Assembly: GCA_964459065.1 (NCBI GenBank)
Contig: CAYWMN010000073.1
Span: 1-15,029 of the forward strand
Source of the DNA: JAMCXS01 sp964459065
Lineage (GTDB): Bacteria > Acidobacteriota > Terriglobia > UBA7540
Direction of reading: 5' to 3'
Length of the DNA: 15,029 bases
The translations under genes and the position numbers were made by a program. This document shows positions 1 to 7,269 of this stretch, one piece after another (position 1 is the first letter of the stretch; each line of letters opens with the position of its first letter). The notes below the pieces were generated by a model. The model searched no databases and was not told the DNA's origin. It saw nothing but the letters and a program-made list of their open reading frames with translations.

Positions 1-358
1 AGAATTCTTTTTTTGAGCAAACGAAGCTAGGAAGTTGTTGAAAACAAAAGATCGCTGTCAAAAAAACAGCAAAAACGAACCTAAAACGAAGCTAAAACGA
101 AGCTGCTATCTTATTGAAAATTAGTTAACGCCAAAAAAACGAACTCAAAGCGGAGATCTTCGGCACATAGCTTAGCTGCTGAAACACGGGGTAACAAAAA
201 ACAACCGACCTTTCCTTTCGTGCCTCGGCGCTTGTCCTGGCCTTCCACAGGGGTTCCTGAGCTGTTGCGGGCTTCCCGAACTTAGACCCAACGCCTTCGC
301 TGAGCACCCTCCGTGTACGCGGTTTGCTACTCTCCGTCATGACAGAAGGAACACTTTG
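1..358. other. AT-rich non-coding region upstream of the deacetylase gene
   Basis: No convincing gene lies here. The first 60 bases are about 35 percent GC, well below the GC-rich coding sequence that follows, and the first 150 bases are full of A-tracts. They include the AAACGAAGCT repeats annotated separately. From about 150 onward the composition returns to normal. A 71-codon frame on the minus strand (125-340) has no Shine-Dalgarno and no recognisable motif and is not called. I could not place a convincing sigma70 promoter for the downstream gene. The A-tract DNA could act as an upstream activating or curved element. Confidence 0.6.
18..146. repeat. Helically phased A-tract repeats (AAAACGAAGCT, 11 bp)
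   Basis: Three 11-bp units lie head to tail at 72-82 (AAAACGAACCT), 83-93 and 94-104 (both AAAACGAAGCT). A further copy, CAAACGAAGCT, is at 18-28, and a degenerate one, AAAACGAACTC, is at 136-146. Start-to-start distances are 54, 11, 11 and 42 bp, all close to whole numbers of helical turns, so the A-tracts face the same side of the DNA. This is what the sequence shows. That it curves DNA or binds a protein in several copies is inference. It is too short and lacks spacers of CRISPR size. Confidence 0.6.
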
Positions 359-1168
359 ATGAGCGCATTTTCAGGAACAAAAATCAGCGTTCTCTTTTTT
401 ACCTTGCTGCTGGCTGCGGGCGCGTTGTTTGCAGCGCCCTCCGGGCGAGCCGGCGCCGATTCCGACCATCCCGTCATGATTTTTGACTACCACCGGTTCA
501 ACACCTATCAGGACACCAGCATGACGGTCAAGATGTCGGTGTTCAATTTCCAGCTTCAATACCTGAAGGATCGCGGCTACCACTTCATTTCTCTCGCCCG
601 CTACGTGGATTACCGTCTGGGAAAAGCCGCCCCGCCGCCGCCCCGTTCGGTGGTCATCACCATCGATGACGGCAACGAATCGGTCTACACGCGGGCGCTT
701 CCGGTGATTGAGAAATACAAGATTCCGGTGACGCTCTTCATTTATCCTTCCGCCATTTCAAACGCTTCCTACGCGCTCACCTGGAAGCAGCTGCGCGTGC
801 TCAAGGCCACCGGGCTTTTCAATATTCAGTCGCACACCTACTGGCATCCGAATTTCAATGCGGACAAGAAACGCCTCACCCCGGCCCAATACAACAAGTC
901 TGTCAATTTCCAGCTCCAGCGCTCCAGGGAAGTGCTCGATAAAAAGCTGGGGATTCACGTGACGATGCTGGCCTGGCCGTATGGAATTTATAATCCCGGA
1001 CTGATCCGGGCGGCCAAACAGGCCGGTTATCAGGCGGCCTTTGCCCTGAACGGAAGGCATGCGGGCGATGATGACAGCATCATGGCAATCCCCCGCTATC
1101 TTGTTTCAGACCGCGATTTTGGGAGCTATTTCAGAACAATTCTGGCAGAAACGCCGCCGCGGCGCTAA
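359..1168 (+). CDS. Secreted polysaccharide deacetylase (NodB/CE4 family)
   Basis: This is a 269-residue protein with an N-terminal signal peptide (hydrophobic core about residues 9-26, Ala-rich cleavage region), so it is exported. The NodB metal-dependent deacetylase motifs are present: TIDDG with Asp103-Asp104, the His pair in SHTYWHP (His159 and His163), and LAWPYG near 204-209. The family removes acetyl groups from N-acetylated or O-acetylated polysaccharide, using a divalent metal held by the Asp-His-His set. The spacing and single domain recall the deacetylase half of PgaB/IcaB enzymes, but the substrate cannot be read from sequence. Start choice: AGAAGGA at 344-350 sits 8 bases before ATG 359; a TTG at 356 in the same frame is less likely. 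It stands alone, convergent with the GH3 gene, which also acts on carbohydrate outside the cytoplasm. Confidence 0.9.
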   Translation: MSAFSGTKISVLFFTLLLAAGALFAAPSGRAGADSDHPVMIFDYHRFNTYQDTSMTVKMSVFNFQLQYLKDRGYHFISLARYVDYRLGKAAPPPPRSVVITIDDGNESVYTRALPVIEKYKIPVTLFIYPSAISNASYALTWKQLRVLKATGLFNIQSHTYWHPNFNADKKRLTPAQYNKSVNFQLQRSREVLDKKLGIHVTMLAWPYGIYNPGLIRAAKQAGYQAAFALNGRHAGDDDSIMAIPRYLVSDRDFGSYFRTILAETPPRR

Positions 1169-1258
1169 GCCGGCGGATGCTTTGGCAAGCGCCGGGGCCG
1201 TGGTGGTGCTTCCGTGATCATTCCCACGGCCTGCTGCGCCTTGTTGGATGTTGCCGCA

Positions 1259-1297
1259 CTCGCCTTGCAAGCCTGAGGCTGCAACCTGCAAGGCGAG
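1259..1297. terminator. Inverted repeat between convergent genes, possible bidirectional terminator
   Basis: CTCGCCTTGCA at 1259-1269 is repeated as its exact reverse complement at 1287-1297, giving an 11-bp stem around a 17-base loop. The loop itself can fold as AGCC-TGA-GGCT (1270-1280). It lies between two convergent stops (1168 and 1361), where a terminator shared by both genes is expected. No T-run follows on either strand, so Rho-independent action in the classical sense is uncertain. Confidence 0.45.
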
Positions 1298-1360
1298 CGG
1301 AACTGAGGGGGCCCGGGCAACCGGCCGATGATTTGCCCGGTGGCTGTTGTTGGTAGCTTT

Positions 1361-3928
1361 CTACCGGACCGTGAAGGCTCGCTGGAGCGGTACATGTTCG
1401 GAAGAGTCGCCAACATAGACGACGAACTTGCCGGGGTCCACTGCCCATCCGTTGGACCTGGTGCTCCAATAAGCGAGGGAGCGGCGGTTCAAGGTGACGG
1501 AAACGCGCCGGGCCTCGCCGGGACTTAGCATGACTCGCTTGAAGCCTTTCAGTTCCTTTTCAGGCCGCGGCACCGTGGCGGAAGGATCTCCGACATAGAC
1601 CTGAGCAACTTCGGCTCCCGCCTGTTGGCCGGTGTTCCGGACGGTGAAGGAGACGGTAATGGGTCCGCTGGGGCCGGCTTCGGCGGGCTTGACGCTCAGA
1701 TTGCTGAAAGCGAAACGAGTGTAAGAAAGCCCGTAGCCGAAGGGAAACAGCGGCGCAGGCTGCCCGTCGTGGCCGACGGCTCGATAGCCCACGAAGATGC
1801 CTTCCCGGTACCGGACGTTGAACGTGCCGGGCTCTTCATAGTAGTTGTGGTAGGTCGGATTGTCCTTCCATCGGCGCCACCAGGTGATGGGCAGCTTGCC
1901 GGAGAAGTTGACTTTGCCCGTCAGCAGATTGGCGAGCGCGGTGCCTGCCCTCGAACCTCCATACCAGCCCTCGATGAAAGCGGGCACGCGGTTGAGCCAC
2001 CCGCTGGTGTCCACGCTTCCGCCGGAAGTGAGCAGCACAATCGTGTGCGGGTTCGCATCCAGCACGGCGTTGATCAGTTCATCCTGGCCCGGAGGCAGAC
2101 GGTAGGTGCGGTCAAACCCCTCGCCTTCAATCTTGGAGTTGAAGCCTACCGCCAGAACGACCACATCCGCCCGGGCGGCCACTTGCCGGACGTTCGGCTC
2201 CAGCATCCCGCCGACCGGAATCACTCCCAGCCGCGCTCGAACCTGGGTCGAAGCCGGCACGTAGTCCATCTGATGAGCCAGCATGTAGTCCATGCGCACG
2301 GAGGCGGGCTTGCCCGCCTGGAGATCGACTTTTGCCTCCAGGGGAGCGATGCCAAAGTTCGGCGTCACGTTCAGGACACGCTTGCCGTTCACAAAGAGCT
2401 TGTACGAATCCCAGGGGCCGACCTCAGCGATGAAACGGACCGGCCCGGAAGTCTTGGGGATGTAATAACCGGTCCAGCGAATCGAACGGATTGCCTGCCC
2501 GGGAGCAAAGCCGTGTTGCCCCCCTCCGGCCACCCGGCTCACAGTGGAGACGCTGCTCGGCTGCCCGCTGCAATCGGAGTTTGCAAACCCTTCCTCCTTG
2601 AGGCCCTGCGTGGTGCCTTCAGGAGTGGTCACGAAATTGCCTTGGCTGAAAATGTCCTGCACGTCCTTCAAGCCCTGATTCCACAAGACCTTGGTACCGG
2701 GCCCAAGCTGGTTGCTCAGGCCGGTCATAAAGCTGACCGGAGCGAAGGGCGTCATATGGGCGCTGCCGCCTCCCGAGGCCACGGCGGGATAAGCGTTGGG
2801 GCCGATGATGGCGATGGTGTGAACCCGGTGGAGATTGAGCGGCAGCAGACTCCCCTGGTTTTTCAGCAGGACCATCCCCTCTTCCGCGCCCCGCAAAGCC
2901 GCGGCCTGGGATTGCTGGTTATAGAGGGGGATGTTCAGATCGAGTTGGTTGTGGTTGATGAAGCCGAACTTCACCGCGACCCACAGAATGTGCCGCACTT
3001 TCTCATTGATGGTTTCGACCGAGACCTTGCCGTCTTTGATGGCGGGCATCAGTGTTTTGGCGTTCATGTATTGCGGGGAAGGCATTTCCAGATCGAGCCC
3101 GGCATTGGCGGCGGCGACGCCGTAGTGGGTGGCGTTCCAGTCCGACATCAGAATTCCCTTGAACCCCCAGTCCTTTCTCAGAACTTGGATATTCAGGAAC
3201 TTGTTCATGGTCGCATGCTCTCCGTTGACCAGGTTGTAGGAGTTCATGACGGCGCCCGCGTGGCCTTCCTTCACGGCTGCTTCAAACTGCGGCAGGTAGA
3301 TTTCCCGCAGTGTTCGCTCATCGACCACGGAGTTGGACCGATGGCGGTTATATTCAGAATTGTTCGCGTCGTAGTGCTTGACAGTGGCGACGACGTCCTG
3401 GCTTTGCACGCCCAGGACGTAGTGGGCGGCGATTTGGCCGGAAAGATAGGGATCTTCGCCGAAATATTCAAAGTCACGGCCGCTCATCGGCGCCCGGTAG
3501 ATGTTGACGCCCGGACCCAGAACAAAATTCACGCCGCGCGCTCGCGCATCGTGGCCAATGGAAACGCCAACCTGTTTGGCCATCGCCACGTCCCAGGATG
3601 CGGCCAGTCCGATGCCCGCCGCGTAGGCCGTGTCAGGACCCCAGCTGCGGACGCCGATCGGGCCGTCCGACATCCTCAGCCCGGGCAGGCCGATCTGCGG
3701 AATGGCGTGCGTATACATGCCGTCTACGCCCCCGATGAGTTGGATCTTTTGCGCGAGCGTCAGCTTGGCCAGCATAGCGTTGACGCGCTGGTTGATCTCC
3801 GCCGCCGAAAGTTGTGTCTGCGCCTTCAACGCTGCTGCCGAAACAGCCAGCGCACACGCAACGACAAGCAGGGAGGCCAAAGAGTGCCGGAAACATTTAC
3901 CAAAGTTACGAGTGGAAGTAGTCGCCAT
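1361..3928 (-). CDS. Secreted glycoside hydrolase family 3 enzyme with PA14 insert
   Basis: This is an 855-residue beta-glucosidase-type GH3 protein. Residues 1-36 form a signal peptide (hydrophobic 18-33, cleavage likely after ALKA), so the enzyme is periplasmic or outside the cell. The GH3 N-terminal barrel follows, with the KHYDANN segment (Lys184-His185) and the nucleophile motif MSDWNATH (Asp263). The alpha/beta sandwich domain is interrupted by a PA14-like domain at about 436-570, and the following IEGEGFDR segment (600-607) holds the candidate acid/base Glu. A fibronectin III-like domain closes the protein (about 755-855). Known GH3 enzymes of this layout remove beta-linked glucose or xylose from oligosaccharide or glycoside ends; the exact sugar cannot be assigned here. 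AAAGGAG on the minus strand (3934-3940) lies about 6 bases before ATG 3928, fixing the start. It is divergent from pnt and shares that control region. Confidence 0.95.
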   Translation of the reverse strand: MATTSTRNFGKCFRHSLASLLVVACALAVSAAALKAQTQLSAAEINQRVNAMLAKLTLAQKIQLIGGVDGMYTHAIPQIGLPGLRMSDGPIGVRSWGPDTAYAAGIGLAASWDVAMAKQVGVSIGHDARARGVNFVLGPGVNIYRAPMSGRDFEYFGEDPYLSGQIAAHYVLGVQSQDVVATVKHYDANNSEYNRHRSNSVVDERTLREIYLPQFEAAVKEGHAGAVMNSYNLVNGEHATMNKFLNIQVLRKDWGFKGILMSDWNATHYGVAAANAGLDLEMPSPQYMNAKTLMPAIKDGKVSVETINEKVRHILWVAVKFGFINHNQLDLNIPLYNQQSQAAALRGAEEGMVLLKNQGSLLPLNLHRVHTIAIIGPNAYPAVASGGGSAHMTPFAPVSFMTGLSNQLGPGTKVLWNQGLKDVQDIFSQGNFVTTPEGTTQGLKEEGFANSDCSGQPSSVSTVSRVAGGGQHGFAPGQAIRSIRWTGYYIPKTSGPVRFIAEVGPWDSYKLFVNGKRVLNVTPNFGIAPLEAKVDLQAGKPASVRMDYMLAHQMDYVPASTQVRARLGVIPVGGMLEPNVRQVAARADVVVLAVGFNSKIEGEGFDRTYRLPPGQDELINAVLDANPHTIVLLTSGGSVDTSGWLNRVPAFIEGWYGGSRAGTALANLLTGKVNFSGKLPITWWRRWKDNPTYHNYYEEPGTFNVRYREGIFVGYRAVGHDGQPAPLFPFGYGLSYTRFAFSNLSVKPAEAGPSGPITVSFTVRNTGQQAGAEVAQVYVGDPSATVPRPEKELKGFKRVMLSPGEARRVSVTLNRRSLAYWSTRSNGWAVDPGKFVVYVGDSSEHVPLQRAFTVR

Positions 3929-3943
3929 GTGATCTCCTTTACA
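3928..3943. promoter_or_regulatory. CRP-like operator half match over the GH3 start
   Basis: TGTGA-TCTCCT-TTACA matches 9 of 10 positions of the CRP-family consensus TGTGA-N6-TCACA. It covers the expected transcription start, ribosome site and first base of the GH3 gene, where bound protein would repress. Part of the match is forced by the ribosome-binding sequence, so chance is a real alternative. Confidence 0.3.
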
Positions 3944-3950
3944 GCTCCGA

Positions 3951-3981
3951 ATTATACACGCCGAACTCGATGTGGATGCAA
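3951..3981 (-). promoter_or_regulatory. Candidate sigma70-type promoter of the GH3 gene
   Basis: Read on the minus strand, 3956-3951 is a perfect TATAAT, and TTGCAT at 3981-3976 is a possible -35 at the long spacing of 19. Transcription would start near 3944, leaving a leader of about 15 bases with the AAAGGAG ribosome site in it. The -10 is strong and the -35 poor, which suggests dependence on an activator. Confidence 0.5.
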
Positions 3982-4002
3982 GAATGCCTGTTGTTTGTTG
4001 AG

Positions 4003-4012
4003 TGAGCGCTCG
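4003..4012. promoter_or_regulatory. GAGCGCTC palindrome, candidate LacI-family operator
   Basis: The 8-bp perfect palindrome GAGCGCTC (4004-4011) within GTGAGCGCTC equals the core of the idealised E. coli lac operator. Its centre lies about 63 bases upstream of the predicted GH3 start of transcription. Glycosidase genes are often under LacI-family control, but no such regulator is encoded in the window, so the assignment is inferred from resemblance only. Confidence 0.3.
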
Positions 4013-4030
4013 GAAATATTTGTTAAGCCT

Positions 4031-4057
4031 TTTGATCTTGATTGTTTTGTGATCAAA
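4031..4057. promoter_or_regulatory. TTTGATC-N13-GATCAAA inverted repeat
   Basis: TTTGATC (4031-4037) and GATCAAA (4051-4057) are exact reverse complements separated by 13 bases, in an AT-rich part of the divergent GH3/pnt region. The half-sites are spaced by about two helical turns, which suits a dimeric regulator, though a weak RNA hairpin is possible. No specific regulator family is recognised. Confidence 0.3.
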
Positions 4058-4131
4058 TAGGGCCTTTATCCGTATGGAGAAAGAGTTGCATAAGGATTTT
4101 GGAGCAAAGAGTGTTATCTGTCACACAGCGC

Positions 4132-4147
4132 TGTGATCGCAGTCACA
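4132..4147 (+). promoter_or_regulatory. Perfect CRP-type operator upstream of pnt
   Basis: TGTGA-TCGCAG-TCACA is a 10-of-10 match to the CRP/FNR-family consensus TGTGA-N6-TCACA. Its left half overlaps a separate 12-bp perfect palindrome, CACAGCGCTGTG (4124-4135). A weak -10-like TACAGA at 4167-4172 would put the transcription start near 4179 and the operator centre at about -40, close to the position where CRP-type activators contact RNA polymerase next to the -35. Activation of pnt by a CRP-family protein is inference; the motif itself is directly visible. Confidence 0.6.
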
Positions 4148-4179
4148 CCGTTAAAACCCGATTCGGTACAGAATCCCAA

Positions 4180-4252
4180 CCCTGGGCCGATCAGGGGTGC
4201 CGCCAGCCGCGAGGAGTGAGTTTGCGGGCAGAGCGCAAAGTCCGTTCCGGAC
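4180..4252 (+). promoter_or_regulatory. Run of small hairpins in the pnt leader
   Basis: Three short stems follow one another between the probable promoter and the pntAA start: CCCTG/CAGGG (4180-4184 with 4192-4196, 7-base loop), TTTGCG/CGCAAA (4221-4226 with 4234-4239, 7-base loop) and GTCCG/CGGAC (4240-4244 with 4248-4252, 3-base loop). The last two abut. None has a T-run. The leader of about 110 bases is longer than needed for translation, so a structured regulatory leader is possible, but I recognise no known riboswitch class. Confidence 0.25.
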
Positions 4253-4289
4253 CAAAACCGGCGCAAGACGGAAGGAGAGTGGAGTTGTC

Positions 4290-5471
4290 ATGATCATAGG
4301 TGTTCCAAAGGAAATCTTTCCTGATGAGAAACGGGTGGGTTTGATTCCCGCCGTTGTTCCATCCCTGGCGAAAGCCGGTTTTGAAGTGGTGATTGAAGCC
4401 GGGGCCGGTGCGAATGCGGGGTACTTGGACAAGGAATATGCGGAGAAAGGCGCCAAGATCCTGACCAGCCGCGAGGAAGTCTTCAAGACGGCTGACATTA
4501 TCGTGCAGGTTCTTTGTTACGGCTCCAACGACAAGACGGGCAAGGCCGATCTCCCGCTTCTGCGGAAAGGTCAAACCCTGGTGGGTTTTCTGCGGCCGCT
4601 GGGATCGATTGAAACGCTTCAGGAGATCGCCGGCAGCGGCGTTAACGCCTTCAGCGTGGAATTGATGCCCCGCATCACCCGGGCGCAGAGCATGGACGCT
4701 CTTTCCTCAATGTCGACGATCTGCGGTTACAAGGCGGTCGTGATGGCGGCCGGCATGCTCCCGCGCATTTTCCCCATGTTGACCACGGCGGCGGGAACCA
4801 TTACCCCCGCCCGGGTTTTCATTATCGGAGCCGGCGTGGCCGGGCTGCAGGCGATTGCCACAACCCGCCGATTGGGAGCGGTTGCCTCGGCCTATGACGT
4901 CCGTCCCGCCGTGAAAGAGCAGATTCAGAGCCTGGGCGGCCGTTTTGTGGAATTGCCGATCGAGGCCAAGGACGCGCAGGACGCCCGGGGTTATGCCCAG
5001 GCCCAGGACGAAAGCTTTTACCAGCGGCAGCGGGAGCTGCTGGGGCGCGTTGTGGCTGAGAGCAGTGTGGTGATCACCACGGCCGTGATTCCGGGCAAAA
5101 AGCCGCCCCTGCTGGTGACCAAGGAAATGGTGGCCAACATGGCGCCGGGGTCCGTGATTGTGGACCTTGCCGCCGAGCGCGGTGGAAACTGCGAGTTGAC
5201 GCGACCCAGCGAGATCGCGGTCGAACACGGAGTCAGCATCGTCGGAAAAATCAACCTGGCGAGCACCGTTCCGTATCATGCCAGCCAGATGTATTCGAAA
5301 AACATCACGACCTTTCTTTCTCACTTGTTCAAGGGCGGAAAGCCGGAACTGAATCTTGAAGACGAGATTACACGCGAAACCCTGGTGACGAGGAATGGAG
5401 AAATCGTTCACAAACGGGTGCAGGAGTTCTACTCGCTTTCGGCCGCATCCGCCCAGAAGGATACGCCGTAA
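4290..5471 (+). CDS. pntAA: NAD(P) transhydrogenase alpha subunit part 1 (NAD-binding domain I)
   Basis: This 393-residue cytoplasmic subunit is the NAD(H)-binding domain I of the proton-translocating transhydrogenase, which moves hydride between NADH and NADP+ and couples it to the proton gradient. It begins MIIGVPKE, typical for the family (shared with alanine dehydrogenase). It carries the conserved RAQSMDALSSM (131-141), the Rossmann motif GAGVAGLQA (180-188), YDVRP (202-206) and the VITTAVIPGK and VIVDLAAERGGNCE segments. It ends before any membrane helix, so the alpha subunit is split, with the membrane part in the next gene, as in Rhodospirillum-type three-gene systems. ATG 4290 is chosen because GGAG lies 5 bases upstream and GAAGGAG 12 bases upstream, and because homologues start here; an in-frame GTG at 4197 would add 31 unconserved residues. 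It is the first gene of the pnt operon and is divergent from the GH3 gene. Confidence 0.95.
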   Translation: MIIGVPKEIFPDEKRVGLIPAVVPSLAKAGFEVVIEAGAGANAGYLDKEYAEKGAKILTSREEVFKTADIIVQVLCYGSNDKTGKADLPLLRKGQTLVGFLRPLGSIETLQEIAGSGVNAFSVELMPRITRAQSMDALSSMSTICGYKAVVMAAGMLPRIFPMLTTAAGTITPARVFIIGAGVAGLQAIATTRRLGAVASAYDVRPAVKEQIQSLGGRFVELPIEAKDAQDARGYAQAQDESFYQRQRELLGRVVAESSVVITTAVIPGKKPPLLVTKEMVANMAPGSVIVDLAAERGGNCELTRPSEIAVEHGVSIVGKINLASTVPYHASQMYSKNITTFLSHLFKGGKPELNLEDEITRETLVTRNGEIVHKRVQEFYSLSAASAQKDTP

Positions 5472-5553
5472 AAGATCTTAGACCGCAGCGGCAGTCCGCG
5501 AAATCCGTCTGTCGCCGTTTGCATCAATAAACACTCAGTTTAAGGAGGTTATT

Positions 5554-5850
5554 GTGCCAGCAGGTTTTATCTCAAACTTGTACGTTTTTGTGCTGGCGGG
5601 CTTTCTCGGGTTCGAAGTGATCCGCCGAGTCTCGCCGCTGCTGCATACGCCGTTGATGGCGTTGACCAATGCGCTGGACGCGATTGTGGTTGTCGCCGCG
5701 ATCATCATTGCCGGGCGGCATGGAACCGCCCTTTCCTACATCCTCGGATCAGTGGCCGTTGCCGCTGCCTTCAGCAACATGGTTGGAGGTTTCCTGATTA
5801 CCGACCGTATGCTGCGAATGTTCAAGCTCAGTGGGCGTAAAAAGCAATGA
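5554..5850 (+). CDS. pntAB: NAD(P) transhydrogenase alpha subunit part 2 (membrane segment)
   Basis: This 98-residue integral membrane protein has three predicted helices (about 7-24, 34-53 and 58-84) and a basic C-terminus, the size and layout of PntAB in split transhydrogenases. It supplies the alpha-subunit part of the membrane domain through which protons pass. Translation starts at GTG 5554, supported by a full AAGGAGG (5542-5548) five bases upstream. The 82-base gap after pntAA and the 4-base ATGA overlap with pntB show one operon, and the overlap implies translational coupling of the two membrane subunits. Confidence 0.93.
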   Translation: MPAGFISNLYVFVLAGFLGFEVIRRVSPLLHTPLMALTNALDAIVVVAAIIIAGRHGTALSYILGSVAVAAAFSNMVGGFLITDRMLRMFKLSGRKKQ

Positions 5851-7238
5851 ATCCAACCGGCCTGCAATACCTTACCGACTTCTCGTACATTATTGCCATC
5901 GCGTTCTTCATCTTGTCGCTCAGGTGGCTCAGCTCGCCCGCCAGCGCCCGCCGTGGGGTGCTGATCGGCGAGATCGGAGCGGCGATGGCGGTGGTGACTA
6001 CCTTTTTCAACCCCGAGCTTGTCCAGTTCAAGTGGATTCTGATCGCCTTGCTGATCGGCGCGATGATCGGCGTCCCGCTGGGCATGGTTCACATGACCGC
6101 CGTTCCCCAGCGGACCGCCATGAGCCACGCTTTCGGCGCTCTTGCCGCGGCCTTGATCGGCATTTCCGAATACTACCTGCGCATTCCGCACATCAATAAA
6201 TTTGAGATGACGGAAATCTCGCTGGAAGTCATTATCGGGGCGCTCAGTTTTACGGGCAGTTTAATCGCCGCCGGAAAACTTCAGGAATGGCTGCCCCAGC
6301 GCCCGATTGTCTATAAAGGGCAGAACTACGCGAGCCTCTCGGTGCTGGGTCTGGCCATCCTTACAGGTTTGGTTCTTATCTTTAACCCGACGGCTAGCTT
6401 TTTTGTCCCAGTCTTCCCGCTCATGGTCATCATCTCGTTGTTTTTCGGCGTGATGCTGGTGATGCCCATCGGCGGAGCGGACATGCCCACGGTGATCGCG
6501 CTGCTGAACTCTTACGTCGGACTCACGGCGGCTTTGCTGGGCTTTGTGCTCAACTCCAAAGTTCTGGTGGTGGCCGGAGCTCTTGACGGTTCTTCAGGCT
6601 TCATTCTTGCCGTCATCATGTGCAAGGCCATGAACCGCTCCTTCACCAACGTGGTGTTCGGCGCCTTTGGCCAGCTCCAGGCTTCCGCCGCGGACGATAA
6701 AGGCGATCGCACCGTGCGCAGCGCCTCACCCGAAGAGGCGGCGGCGATTCTGGGCGCGGCCAACTCCATCATCGTCGTTCCCGGATATGGAATGGCGGTC
6801 GCTCAGGCCCAGCACAAAGTGCGGGAACTTTACGACCTTCTCAGCAAGAAGGGTGTGGATGTCAAGTTCGGCATCCATCCGGTGGCGGGCCGCATGCCGG
6901 GGCACATGAACGTTCTGCTTGCGGAAGCTGACGTGCCCTACGACCGGTTGGTCGAAATGGAAGACGCCAACAGCGACATGCCTCAAGCCGACGTGGCCCT
7001 GGTGATCGGCGCAAACGATGTGACCAATCCGGCCGCTGAGACTGACCAGAGCAGTCCCATCTACGGCATGCCTATTATCGAGGTGAATAAAGCCCGGACG
7101 GTGATGGTGATCAAGCGCAGCTTGAACCCCGGATTTGCCGGCATTGACAACCCCCTCTACTACGAGGATAAAACCCTGATGCTGTTCGGCGACGCCAAAG
7201 CGTTCGTGGGTAACATCGTCCGCGAACTCAGTTCATAG
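5847..7238 (+). CDS. pntB: NAD(P) transhydrogenase beta subunit
   Basis: This 463-residue beta subunit carries membrane domain II in about residues 1-275 and the NADP(H)-binding domain III in about 290-463. In domain II, MSHAFG (His94) aligns by its context with the E. coli beta-subunit His91 used in proton transfer, and GGADMPTVIALLNSY (209-223) and CKAMNRSF (259-266) are typical. Domain III shows PGYGMAVAQAQ (312-322), FGIHPVAGRMPGHMNVLL (341-358), GANDVTNPAA (388-397), KRSLNPGFAG (423-432) and LFGDAKAF (446-453), all hallmarks of NADP binding in this family. Nothing is missing, so the three gene products should form a working enzyme. It starts inside the pntAB stop (ATGA) and is followed by a strong hairpin that probably ends the operon. 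Confidence 0.97.
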   Translation: MNPTGLQYLTDFSYIIAIAFFILSLRWLSSPASARRGVLIGEIGAAMAVVTTFFNPELVQFKWILIALLIGAMIGVPLGMVHMTAVPQRTAMSHAFGALAAALIGISEYYLRIPHINKFEMTEISLEVIIGALSFTGSLIAAGKLQEWLPQRPIVYKGQNYASLSVLGLAILTGLVLIFNPTASFFVPVFPLMVIISLFFGVMLVMPIGGADMPTVIALLNSYVGLTAALLGFVLNSKVLVVAGALDGSSGFILAVIMCKAMNRSFTNVVFGAFGQLQASAADDKGDRTVRSASPEEAAAILGAANSIIVVPGYGMAVAQAQHKVRELYDLLSKKGVDVKFGIHPVAGRMPGHMNVLLAEADVPYDRLVEMEDANSDMPQADVALVIGANDVTNPAAETDQSSPIYGMPIIEVNKARTVMVIKRSLNPGFAGIDNPLYYEDKTLMLFGDAKAFVGNIVRELSS

Positions 7239-7269
7239 GCGCCTGCCGTATAGGACTGCTGATCAGGTT

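Noticed and set aside
72..104. Short direct repeats considered as a CRISPR array
   Set aside because: Units are 11 bp and contiguous, with no spacers and no cas genes.
125..340. 71-codon minus-strand frame divergent from the deacetylase gene
   Set aside because: No ribosome site, no motif, and its end runs into the A-tract region; the sequence gives no support for a protein.
1625..4060. 811-codon open frame on the plus strand, antisense to the GH3 gene
   Set aside because: It is in exact codon register with the GH3 gene, so its stops would correspond to TTA, CTA and TCA codons in GH3, which are rare in GC-rich genes. The translation has no family motif, and the minus-strand protein is an unmistakable GH3 enzyme.
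4197..4289. GTG start at 4197 adding 31 residues to PntAA
   Set aside because: The extension has no ribosome site, is not family-like and would lie in the hairpin-rich leader; ATG 4290 has GGAG close by and gives the standard MIIGVPKE start.
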